This document shows positions 1 to 9,533 of a DNA stretch of 64,000 nucleotides, one piece after another (position 1 is the first letter of the stretch; each line of letters starts with the position of its first letter). The position numbers and the translations under genes were made by a program. Source of the DNA: Saccopteryx bilineata (Eukaryota > Chordata > Mammalia > Chiroptera > Emballonuridae); NCBI RefSeq assembly GCF_036850765.1, contig NC_089490.1, forward strand, positions 103,404,074 to 103,468,073. Direction: 5' to 3'. The notes beneath the pieces are model-generated. The model worked only from the letters and a program-made list of their open reading frames with translations. It did no database searches and had not been told where the DNA came from.

Positions 1-961
1 TTGTGGATTTTTGAATGGAAAATATAACAGTTGCTTCATGTATAAGACTTGCTTAGAATATATAAAATGTCATAGGCATCCTGAGCCTTTAAGGAAGCAT
101 TTCTCTAAAAAGAAACCAACAGCTATGGAAAACTGCTAGCATAGACTGGTTTATGATGCTGTAGAAGACACCTCTGTCACAATTTTGAGGTCAATGTTTC
201 ACATGTTGTCCCATCTAATGTTGCCTGTAATTGGCATATGATATCGATTTTATTAAAAATCTAGTGAGAAAACACTTTGTACATCAAACTTTTGTTTGTT
301 CTCAACTTTCAAGCATCCCCTTAACTAGGGGGCTTTTTTCCTCTGAGTCGCCATTAGAGTTTAATAGCAGTTGCCAGTGCTCTCATCCTCTCTCTTACTT
401 GGGCTCCTCCCCACTACACCTCTTCTCTATTTCCTCCTTCTTACTGCCCTGAGTCTTCCCTTTTGGGTCACTCTATCACTTCCTTCTGTAAACAACATAA
501 CTTTCTCATACTTCTGTTGCATCCCTCCTACAATTCTACCCACCATAATATAGAAGGCTCCTTAGAAGGTTTGACAGGGACAAGATTATACATATCTAAT
601 TGATACTTTTGCAATCACAGTTAGAAAGAATAAAAGCATAATTTGGAAAGTTAATCTTCTAGGCAGATGTCTCAAGCAGTCTTGATAGCTACTTCTTGAT
701 CTTCCCTGTCCATTCACTGAACACTATGGCACCTGGCACAATCTTCTTACCCCAACTCCTGCCCTCAGTTCCTTAATGTCCTCATCTAAAATAGTCTGCT
801 CCTGCATTCCACTCAAACTCCCCAACTTCTATCCCCACACCTGAAGTTCGTCCACTTTTAAAATTCCTTTTTTAGACATCCTATCCTCAAACCAGTACCT
901 ACCTTTTCAGCTCACTTAGCCTCATCTGTTCCCACTATAATCATTTGCCAGTCTCATCAAG
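1..961. other. Intergenic sequence, no recognisable feature
   Basis: AT-rich, then pyrimidine-rich sequence. I see no gene, no splice-flanked exon and no repeat that I can name. Open frames here are short and lack recognisable domains. By known mammalian gene order the next gene beyond GNPTAB on this side should be SYCP3, but no SYCP3 exon was recognised. Confidence 0.5.
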
Positions 962-1402
962 ACGTCCTGCCGCGGACCAGCGCAGCTTCCAAATAACGGT
1001 GCAGAATTAAGGAAACACACTTTGTCAGAACAAAAACTGATGGGACCGGGAGGACTCTTCAAACTGCCTGGCAGTATCTGAGTGCCTCACAGCCCCAGTT
1101 CGCTTTATTATATGGACCTATGCAAATCAAGGACCCTGATACAAAGTTGCACATCAAAGGCTAAGACAGGAACTCTCCCAAGGCAAAAACAGTATACATT
1201 AGTGAATTTTACAAACATCTGAAAACAAAGAGTCAGAGGAAGGGCATGTATATTGCTTCCTGCAACCCAAGGAAGGAAGTGGAGTGGGTGCAAACACTCA
1301 GCATTAAAGCCAAATATGGAGATGGAAGGGGGAGAACTTAGCCCCCTGCCAAGCCTCGAATCTATAATGGCTTTTTGCCATTACCGGTCCACAACAACGT
1401 CC
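962..1402 (-). mobile_element. Solo LTR of an endogenous retrovirus (betaretrovirus-like), with target duplications
   Basis: The element spans 968-1396 (429 bp). Read on the minus strand it starts TGTTGTGGACC and ends GGTCCGCGGCA, the TG...CA ends of an LTR with an 11-bp imperfect inverted repeat. It is flanked by identical 6-bp repeats ACGTCC at 962-967 and 1397-1402. A minus-strand TATAATAAAG, carrying an AATAAA polyadenylation signal, lies at 1104-1109. No gag, pol or env sequence is attached, so this is a solo LTR left by recombination. A 6-bp duplication is usual for class II (ERVK/beta-like) integrases. The family name was not determined. Confidence 0.75.
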
Positions 1403-1990
1403 AATCCATTCTCTTTCTATGTGTTTCCTTTCTCCATGAGCCCCCAACCTTGTCTTAGATTCAAATTCCATAATTTCAGTCATTTTCTTGCAAACACCTG
1501 TGCTTTCACTGCATTTGGCAAAATGTTATTTCTGCAAATTTCCAATGATCTTTCTTTGTGTCTACCACCTCTAGAGAAAATTACTCAAATGGAACAAATT
1601 TGTAGCACTTTAAATTTATGCATATCAGTTTTAATTGGACCTCCACATTGCCTCAGATTCTCCCATTTCCTTCTGGCCAACTCATTCTCTCCAGTTACCA
1701 GTTTCAGCCTTTTTTACTCAAACTTTAACGCTGACACCTCCCTTCATGCTTAATATTTGACCCTCTTCCTTTTTTTTTTTTTTTTGAGGAAGTAGTTCAG
1801 ACTGAAACTGCCAAATCTTCTGCCACCAAACTACAGTCTACTCATCTGTGATCTGTGTCCATTCTTTCCTCCAGACTAGAAGAGAGGTCCCTCCTCCTTT
1901 GTTCAGAGTTCCATGGCTTCTTGTCTCCCAAGAATCTTACATTATCTACTACTTTTCTCTTTCCCTGCTGTCTCCCTCCCATTAACATTT
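1403..1990. other. Intergenic, pyrimidine-rich, no feature recognised
   Basis: C/T-rich sequence with a poly-T run near 1770. A 166-aa open frame (1253-1753) overlaps the solo LTR and has no domain or codon signal I trust. Nothing else seen. Confidence 0.4.
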
Positions 1991-2349
1991 AAAAATACTA
2001 AGATCAGCCTGACCGGGCGGTGGCGTAGTGGATAGAGCATCAGACTGGGATGCGGAAGACCCAGGTTTGAGACCACGAGGTTGCCAGCTTGAGCGAGGGC
2101 TCATCTGGTTTGAGCAAAAGCTCACCAGCTTGAGCCCAAGGTCGCTGGCTCGAGCAAGGGGTTACTCGGTCTGCAGAAGGCCTGCAGTCAAGGCACGTAT
2201 GAGAAAGCAATCAATGAATAATTAAGGTGTTGCAATGTGCAACGAAAAATTAATGATTGATGCTTCTCATCTCTCTGTTCCTGTCTGTCCCTGTCTATCC
2301 CTCTCTCTGTAAAAAAAATAATAATAATAAAATAAAAATACTAAGATCA
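1991..2349 (+). mobile_element. tRNA-derived SINE, long CCTGACC-headed family (family B)
   Basis: The element spans 2007-2333. The head has Pol III A-box and B-box-like motifs (GGCGTAGTGGATAGAGC and GGTTTGAGACC). The body carries the repeated CCAGCTTGAG motif, then AAGGCACGTATGAGAAAGCA, a CTGTC-rich stretch and an A-rich tail. The target duplication AAAAATACTAAGATCA is perfect (1991-2006 and 2334-2349). Confidence 0.9.
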
Positions 2350-2748
2350 AGCCCTGGCCAATTGGTTCAGTGGTAGAGCATCAGCCCAGCATGTGGAAGT
2401 CCTGGGTTCAATTCCTGGCCAGGGCATACAGGAGAAGCACCCATCTGCTTCTCCACCCCTCCCCCTCTCCTTTCTCTCTATCTCTCTCTTCCCCTCCTGC
2501 AGCCAAGGCTCCACTGGAGCAAAGTTGGCCAGGGCGCTGAGGATGGCTCCATGGCCTCCGTCTCAGTTGCTAGAATGGTTCCAGTTGCAACAGAGCAATG
2601 CCCCAGATGGGCAGAGCATCGCCCCCTAGTGAACATGCCGGGTGGATCCCAGTTGGGCGCATGCGGGAGTCTGTCTCTCTGCCTCCCAGTTTCTCACTTC
2701 AGAAAAACAAACAAACAAACAAACAAACATACAAAACAACTAAGATCA
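2350..2748 (+). mobile_element. tRNA-derived SINE, GCCCTGGCC-headed family (family A), inserted in the target duplication of the preceding SINE
   Basis: The head is GCCCTGGCCAATTGGTTCAG with B-box GGGTTCAATTCC. The body has the CATCTGCTTCTCCACCCC block, the AAGGCTCCACTGGAGCAAAG block and the GGGAGTCTGTCT block, ending in (AAAC)n. CTAAGATCA recurs at 2740-2748, a third copy of the target used by the previous SINE. Confidence 0.9.
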
Positions 2749-3245
2749 CCACTTAAAAACTCCTGAGTTTTATTTCCAAAATCTACTCTTCCTTATGTCC
2801 TCTCTTAGGAATCAAAGTTCTAGAAAGAATTTCTAAGCTTGTTGCCTCAATTTCCTTTTCTTCCATGTACTCTTTAAACCACCCTATGCCAACTTCAGCA
2901 CTTCCCACTTCTTCAAAACGGTGCTCACTTTAAAGTGACTGGTGATCTCCATGTTGCTAAATCAAGTGGACATTCTCTAGTCCTCATCTCATTTGACTCT
3001 CAGCAACAGTCTAAATTGTTGACCATTCTGTTTTCCTTCCTCATTCTGGCTTCCTTTGACTTACATAGCTATACATTCTTATTATACTTATCATTCTGGT
3101 AATTTCTCAAAGTCTTTGCTAGCTCTTTCTCTATCACTGGACTCTTAGGTGTTAAGAGTTCCCCAGGACTTGGTTTTACTTTTTTTCTCTCTCAATTTGT
3201 ACTCTTTCTCTAAGTGTTTTCATATTAACACACAACTTCAAATAT
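2749..3245. other. Intergenic, no feature recognised
   Basis: AT-rich unique-looking sequence. No exon or named repeat seen. Confidence 0.4.
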
Positions 3246-3437
3246 CAATTTCTCAAAGTGGGGTTCATGGACCAGCTTGTATCAAGATCATTTGCAAAGG
3301 ATAAAGTGAGAAAAGTGGGTTTAAATGCAAATTCCAAGGTCCATTCAAGATTTATCAAATTAACTCTGTGAGGATTGGAACCTGCATTTAAATAAATTCT
3401 CCAGGTTATTCTCATACCCCTAAGGTTTGGAGCCACT
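3246..3437 (+). mobile_element. MER5A-like hAT-Charlie DNA transposon fossil
   Basis: It begins TTTCTCAAAGTGGGGTTCATGGACCAGC and ends GGTTTGGAGCCACTA. In between are the TAAATGCAAATTCC block and a late GTTATTCTCATACC block. Order and spacing match the MER5A consensus as I remember it, with heavy divergence expected of an ancient eutherian element. Confidence 0.7.
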
Positions 3438-4442
3438 AACTTGATGTGTCACATTAACAAGGACAGATCAACATCTCCATCTGGTGACTTACTAACACCA
3501 CTGCCTTGCTTCATCAAATGTTAGAAGCTTTAAAATGTGAAGATCAAGCAGAAAATAAGGAACAACAACAACAAAAAAAACTAGCAAAAAAAGAAAGAAA
3601 GAAAATAAGGAACAAAAGACATGAATGAATTATCTGTCCATGAATAATCAAGATTGGGTTATGTCATCTTTTTTACTTTTCTAGTTCTAACCAATAACTC
3701 ATTTAAGTTCAAGTTTCAAATTTTAATCCTCATCCAATCAAATAAAAACACAAGAATTAGAATGACTATCTCATCGCACAAAGTCGCTTAAAATAGAACC
3801 AAAGTTTAGCTTTCCTGAGATTGGCTAATAAAATCATTCTACTTTCCACTAAAAATTTAATATGGGTCATTAAAATTTCACCTAGCATTTATTGTTAAAT
3901 TGTTATTCTAGTTATAAAAGTAATAAGTATTCATTGTAAATCAATTTCTTCATATTTTATGAAGAAAATGAAATTCACTATAATCTCATTACCAAGAGAT
4001 AATGCATAACTTTAAACTTGCAGTGTTACCTTTCATTCTTTTTTTCTCTGTGTACCTGTATTTTCCTCCGAATAATTTAAAATATATTGACTTTTGTTCC
4101 TGCCTTAGTTTGTTATCAGCTCTAAATTTTTTTTTGGTTTTTAATTATACTTTTACCTCTTTTATGTAAGAGGTGGCAAACAAAGACTTCAGGGTTTTGT
4201 TGACTTTGATCACACTCTCAGACTGCCTAGTTCAAGCCTCAGTGCTAATTCATAGGAGACCACATTGTTAATAATCCTCCATATACATCATCACCCATTT
4301 ACTCTAATTACCTGGATTCCTGACAAAATGTTTTCCCATTTTTTTTAGTCACCCGTGGTGTAGAATCTTGTCAAAGTCATTTGAAAGTCTAAACATTGCA
4401 TCCCTTATTTCCTTATTCGTTGTCTCAAAGAACTCAGGGTGA
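3438..4442. other. Intergenic, AT-rich, no feature recognised
   Basis: Contains A-rich simple sequence near 3565-3605 and otherwise unassigned AT-rich DNA. No exon signals found. Confidence 0.4.
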
Positions 4443-4780
4443 GCCTGACCAGGCGGTGGCGCAGTAGATACAGCTTTGGACTGGGATGTGGAAGGACCCA
4501 GGTTCAAGACCCCAAGGTCTCCAGCTTGAGTGCGAGTTCATCTGGCTTAAGCAAAAAGCTCACCAGCTTGGACCCAAGGTTGCTGGCTCGAGCAAGGGGT
4601 TACTCGGTCTGCTGTAGCCCCACGGTCAAGGCACATATGAGAGAGCAATCAATGAACAACTAAGGTGTCGCAATGAAAAACTGATGATTGATGCTTATCA
4701 TCTCTCTCCATTCCTGTCTGTCTGTCCCTATCTATCCCTCTTTCTGACTCTCTCTCTGTCCTGTAAAAATTAAAAAAATA
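4443..4780 (+). mobile_element. tRNA-derived SINE, family B
   Basis: Full-length copy from GCCTGACCAGGCGGTGGCGC to an A-rich tail. The flanking target repeat AAAGAACTCA occurs just before (about 4427-4436) and just after (about 4780-4789). Confidence 0.9.
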
Positions 4781-5861
4781 AAGAACTCAAGAAAACTTCT
4801 CAGTAGATTAACTATTGGTGATGGACATTGAGATATGAGGAGTTTAACAGACAGGAAGAAAAAGACAGAACAATAACAACAGCATCTGAAAGGATAGAGG
4901 CATAAAAGCACTCAGTGTGTTTGGGAAAATGCAATGTGGCTGGCACAGTATGCAGCCATGGGAGAGACTGGCAGGGGAGGAAAAGCTGAAATATCAGAAA
5001 GATAAAAGTGGGACCAATTGTGAACCATAATAATCACAACTGTGAACCATTTATAGAGTATTTATCATGTGCCAGGTACTGTACCGATGCTTGAAAACAC
5101 TTCTTTGAATCCTTTCAATAATGAAAAATGTATAAGGTTCACTGTATTCTAATCACCAGAGCTGGCTTTTCCAATTGCTTTCAAGTATGGCAGACCACCT
5201 TCAACCTGAGTAATTAATCCAGAAATTTGGTGTTCTGCACGCACCCAGTTTTTATTCTGTGAAGCTAGCGTTTTTGGTCAGCCCGGCACCCCTTCCCTGC
5301 TTGTTTTGGTAAAAAGTCTCCATCTGCCTGGCCACAGAACCCAGACTATGCAAATTACAGTAACTCATCTCCACCAGGGTTTTCTACATTGGAACCAGGA
5401 GGAAGCTTCCTGCGTCTTTGGGGAGATGAGCCGAGACCCCACTGTGGAAAGAAAAGCTCACACGCAGAGGCAGGGATAGGCTGTATTGAGCAACAACCCA
5501 GTATCTGTCTCCTTCACTCATTTTTTTCCTTTAGGCAGACTGACTTAATTTGTTCCTTGCAAATCTACATGAATCTTAGTGGCTAAGACTGAATTCTGGA
5601 GTGAATTAGGTCAAAAGCTGGTACTGCCGCTTTAATTATTAGACCTTGGGCAAGACACTCTAACTAGTTAGGCCCCCCGTGGTAAAATAAGGATGTGATG
5701 AGGATGACATGAGATTGTGAACATAAAGCATTTAGCATATAGCGTGCGCTCTGTAAGATGTAGCTATTATTAAGGCAAATGAGAAGGAGGAGAAATTACT
5801 CTGACAAGAAGCCCCTTCATTTCCCTGTACTCCTGTCTCCATGAAGTCTGGGATTCACTTT
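4781..5861. other. Intergenic with ancient MIR remnants
   Basis: About 5040-5130 has a MIR-like core (ATTTATCATGTGCCAGGTACTGT). About 5590-5785 resembles a longer MIR (CTTGGGCAAGACACTCTAACTAG, then TAGCATATAGCGTGCGCTCTGTAAG). The rest is unassigned. Confidence 0.45.
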
Positions 5862-5875
5862 AAAATGTACCAATA

Positions 5876-7479
5876 GGCGAGTGACGTCACGGAAATGGCG
5901 CCGTGAGAAGCGCGTCCGACAGCTCTCCCCTAAATCACAACAAATTTATCAACTAGAAACAGAAAAATTTATCCTCGGAGCATTCCGGAGTTCCACACAA
6001 ACTGAAAGCAAAAGGACTGTTATCACTTGAATCTGAGAGACGAGGGTGTGGAGGAAGCTACCGCAGCAGCGACGCTCATTCAAGCCGCGAGGGAGTGCGC
6101 CTGCGGTGAGTCAGCCCATATACTTGGGAACCGCGAGCCACCGTGAGCGGCCGTCACGAGCCGCCTCGCGCGCGCGCGCCCGGTCCGGTTGAGCACCGCT
6201 GACGTTCCCAGCGGCCCGCACACTGCGAGTGGGGGTCACCGGCCACCCGTGCCCGGAGCGCCTCATTCGCGCGCGTGCCTTGGGCATTCCACGCGCCCAG
6301 GGCGCCCTGCTGGCCCGCACACCCAGGGGGCTCCATTATCCTGCGCCTGGTGCGGTCCAGCCGCCAGCGGCAGGGCGAGCGGGAGAGGCTTGGGAGATTC
6401 TCTCTGTGGGCGGGGCACCTCACCCAGCCATTCAAGCTAACAATCAAGCGTTGGGGGAAGGGCGCGCGCAGGCAGCCTAAAATACCTTCGGAAGCACAGC
6501 TGCGACCCAATCACTGAAATTAGCTTAACCCATGAAATCTGCGCACCCTCGGTTCTAATTGATAAGATCTCTCTTAGTTCAGCGATCCAAGACAAGAGGC
6601 GTGATATTTTTTAGTGCCTCTCGCTAAAGGGGCGGGGGCAACTTCTGATTGATAGAGCCTCCATATTCAGGGATAAACGCTAACAAGAAGGACTTGGCAG
6701 ATAATAAGGTCTATACTACACTAGTCGTAAGCAGAGACTAGTGCCTCTTCTTCCCTGCAAAAACAGGCTACAAAGTGTGGAAAGCCTGGGTTGAGAGGTC
6801 CAACTAAATGATAGGCGCTGAACAGTCACCTTGACAACAATTGACTCCCACCCCCGCCTGATTACACTGGAGGCCCTGACTCTCAGAGCCTTTCCCAAAG
6901 CCTTGCACTGAGTGGGGATAGAGTGGGGATTTCCCAGCTCTTTGAGCCTCTTACTCCCCAGGCAGAAGCAGTTGCAGCCTTATAGCTGGATCACCAGGCT
7001 GCTAATTCAGAAAGGGGGGACTAGGAGAGAGAATCCAGGAAAGCAAACTCTCTCATCGTTGGACCCTGCAAACGCCAACAAGCCTTTACTTCCAGCAAGA
7101 CTAAAGCCAATTATATGACATTGCCATAGAATCCCATCAACTGCAAATCCCTACCTAAGAGTGACACAGGGGCAGAGCCTGGGGTACAGAGTCACCGACT
7201 AGGAAGAGGGAGAGAAAAGAAAAAGGAAGAAGTTAACCTCTCAAAATCAAGAAAAACCCACAGACTTTACAACTTGATCCACTAATTTTTTTTTGTTGTT
7301 GTTGTTTGTTTCTTCTATCTTTTTGCCTTTATTTCCTCCACCTCGGTCCTTCTATTCTCTGCCCATCTTATGCTTCCCCTTTCTTGAACTACACTACCCA
7401 TGAGTGTTGCATTTTATTTTTCTTCTTCATCCTCACCCTCCTTTAAGGTTATACTCCAAAACACTTAACTCTCACTCTC

Positions 7480-7517
<38 letters not shown>

Positions 7518-8212
7518 TCTTGCTTTATTTTGTTTTTTCTCCTCCTATTTTATTTCTTCCTTCGTTTTTCTCTTTTTCTTATTTTTTCCTTTCTATTCGT
7601 TTTTTCTTTTCTCATTTTACTTTCCTCCCATATAATCCTCAATCACGAACAAATTAGTTAATTTGGGACTCAAGGCTTTTTTTTGGCTTTATTTCTCTTT
7701 TTTGCTTTTGTTTTTATTTTTTTTTCTCTTGTTTGTTTATTTTTGTGGCATTTTGGGTCCTCCCAACCCAAGGTCTCCATTGTATTTAGTCTTCGCTCCA
7801 CTTAATACAACAGATTTTTACTTATTATTTTTATTTTTTCTTCTTTATTATTCTTTTTTGGTCCTTTTTTCTGATTCCCTCTTATCCCTCTCATTATATC
7901 TCTTAGTTGACCATCACTTACAAGCAAATCATCTTATGCTTGTCTAAGATTTTCTTCTTTTTTTTTTTTTTTTTGCATTTAGTAGGTCCCTACTCCCTTT
8001 TTTTTGCCCCTTGAACTCTTCACCCCAAATCAGGCCCTCCATTATAGGCACGATATTTCCCTGAGCAGGGGAGAGGAGGGAAAGAGAAGAGAGAAAAAAA
8101 GGGGGAAATAATAAATTATTACTGTTTTTTTTGTGGGGTGTTTTACCTTTTTTTTCTTTTTTTTTTACTCTTTATTAATTCTAATTAGTGCTATCAATAA
8201 GACCACCCTCAG
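5876..8212 (+). promoter_or_regulatory. L1 5' UTR with candidate CRE and YY1 sites
   Basis: The first 620 bases are CpG-rich. A perfect palindromic CRE, TGACGTCA, lies at 5882-5889 and a YY1-type core, AAATGGCG, at 5893-5900, within 25 bp of the 5' end. Human L1 also carries a YY1 site near its 5' end that positions initiation; a similar role here is inference. From about 7270 to 8170 the sense strand becomes a T-rich pyrimidine tract, including a run of over 30 T near 7485-7516. At about 2.3 kb this UTR is much longer than the roughly 0.9-kb human one. Open frames of 60-118 aa inside it are not convincing genes. Confidence 0.7.
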
Positions 8213-9208
8213 ATGCCGATAAGAAAGAGGAAATCGAATATTATGGATACAAAAGAAAGAGAGGTAACACAAATAGATGTGGAAAAATCTATGGAGAAAA
8301 GACTTAACATATTGGAAGCCTTGGAGCTAAATGACAGAGAATTTAAAATAGAAATCTTAAAAATACTCAGAGATATACAAGAAAACACAGAAAGGCAATA
8401 TAGGGAGATCAGAAAACAACTCAATGAACACAAAGAATATATTACCAAGGAAATTGAAACTATAAAAACAAATCAAACAGAAATGAAAAACTCAATTCAC
8501 GAGCTGAAAAACGAGGTAACAAGCTTAGCTAACAGAACAGCCCAGATTGAAGATAGGATTAGTGAAATAGAAGACAAACAACTTGAGGCACAACAGAAAG
8601 AAGAAGAAAGAGACTCAAAAATAATAAAAAACGAGAAAGCCCTACAGGAATTGTCTGACTCCATCAGAAAAAATAACATAAGAATAATAGGTATATCAGA
8701 GGGAGAAGAGAAAGAAAATGGAATGGAGAATATACTCAAACAAATAATAGACAAGAACTTCCCAAGCCTGTGGAAGGAACTAAAGCCTCAAATTCAAGAA
8801 GCAAACAGAACACCGAGTTTTCTTAACCCCAACAAACCCACTCCAAGGCACATCATAATAAAGATGACACAAACCAATGACAAAGAAAAAATTCTCAAGG
8901 CAGCCAGGGAAAAGAAGAGTACAACATATAAAGGAAGGCCTATTAGATTATCATCAGATTTCTCAGCAGAAACTCTACAAGCTAGAAGAGAGTGGACCCC
9001 AATATTTAAAGCCCTGAAAGAGAGGAACTTTCAGCCAAGAATACTATACCCATCAAAGCTATCCTTCAAGTATGAAGGAGATATAAAAACATTCACAAAT
9101 ACAGAAAAGATGAGAGAATTTATCAACAGAAAGCCCCCACTCCAGGAAATACTAAGGGGGGTTTTCCAACCAGATTCAAAGAACAAAAGAAAACAACACC
9201 ACAAGTAA
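8213..9208 (+). CDS. L1 ORF1 protein (RNA-binding chaperone), intact, 331 aa
   Basis: ORF1p coats L1 RNA as a trimer and acts as a nucleic-acid chaperone in the L1 ribonucleoprotein. The N-terminus is basic (RKRKS). Residues of about 40-160 are a heptad-rich coiled coil (for example IEDRISEIEDKQLEAQQKEEE). The central RRM starts near NNIRIIGISEGEE. The C-terminal domain includes LQARREWTPIFKALKERNFQPR and ends KPPLQEILRGVFQ. Length is close to human ORF1p (338 aa). The start is the first ATG of the open frame, 5 bases after the T-rich leader, and no stop interrupts it. It may still be translatable and could act on other L1 RNAs. Confidence 0.95.
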   Translation: MPIRKRKSNIMDTKEREVTQIDVEKSMEKRLNILEALELNDREFKIEILKILRDIQENTERQYREIRKQLNEHKEYITKEIETIKTNQTEMKNSIHELKNEVTSLANRTAQIEDRISEIEDKQLEAQQKEEERDSKIIKNEKALQELSDSIRKNNIRIIGISEGEEKENGMENILKQIIDKNFPSLWKELKPQIQEANRTPSFLNPNKPTPRHIIIKMTQTNDKEKILKAAREKKSTTYKGRPIRLSSDFSAETLQARREWTPIFKALKERNFQPRILYPSKLSFKYEGDIKTFTNTEKMREFINRKPPLQEILRGVFQPDSKNKRKQHHK

Positions 9209-9533
9209 CAGCTCCACCAAGAACACAATAAAACCAAACTTAAACTGTGACAACAAAGGAAAAAAAGGGGGGAGAGGATGGAGATTAACAGTAGCAAAGG
9301 ATGATGAAGTGCAGAAATACTTATAAGATAGGGTACTACAATGAATATGGTAGGTACCCTTTTCATTACTTAATGGTAACCACCCTTAAAAAAACCACCA
9401 CAAAAACACTTGACTTAAAAAAGGTAGCAACAGAGGAAAGAAGTATGGAACACAAACAAACAAAATCAAATGATAGAAAAACAAAAGAGAAGAATCAAAC
9501 TAGATACAAAACTAACAGAAAGCAATTTATAAA

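Noticed and set aside
1253..1753. 166-aa plus-strand open frame
   Set aside because: Overlaps the solo LTR, has biased pyrimidine-driven composition and no recognisable domain or splice context.
2007..2080. tRNA gene candidates with A and B boxes, here and at about 40 other places
   Set aside because: They are SINE heads followed by SINE bodies and A tails with target duplications, not isolated cloverleaf tRNA genes.
1..5861. Search for exons of the neighbouring gene SYCP3, expected by synteny
   Set aside because: No recognisable SYCP3 coding segment was seen; the gene probably begins left of the window.
6111..6517. Several overlapping open frames of 69-118 aa on both strands
   Set aside because: They lie in the CpG-rich L1 5' UTR, where stop codons are rare by composition.
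7404..7947. 85- and 94-aa Phe/Leu-rich open frames resembling membrane proteins
   Set aside because: They arise from the T-rich tract of the L1 leader; the hydrophobicity is a composition effect.
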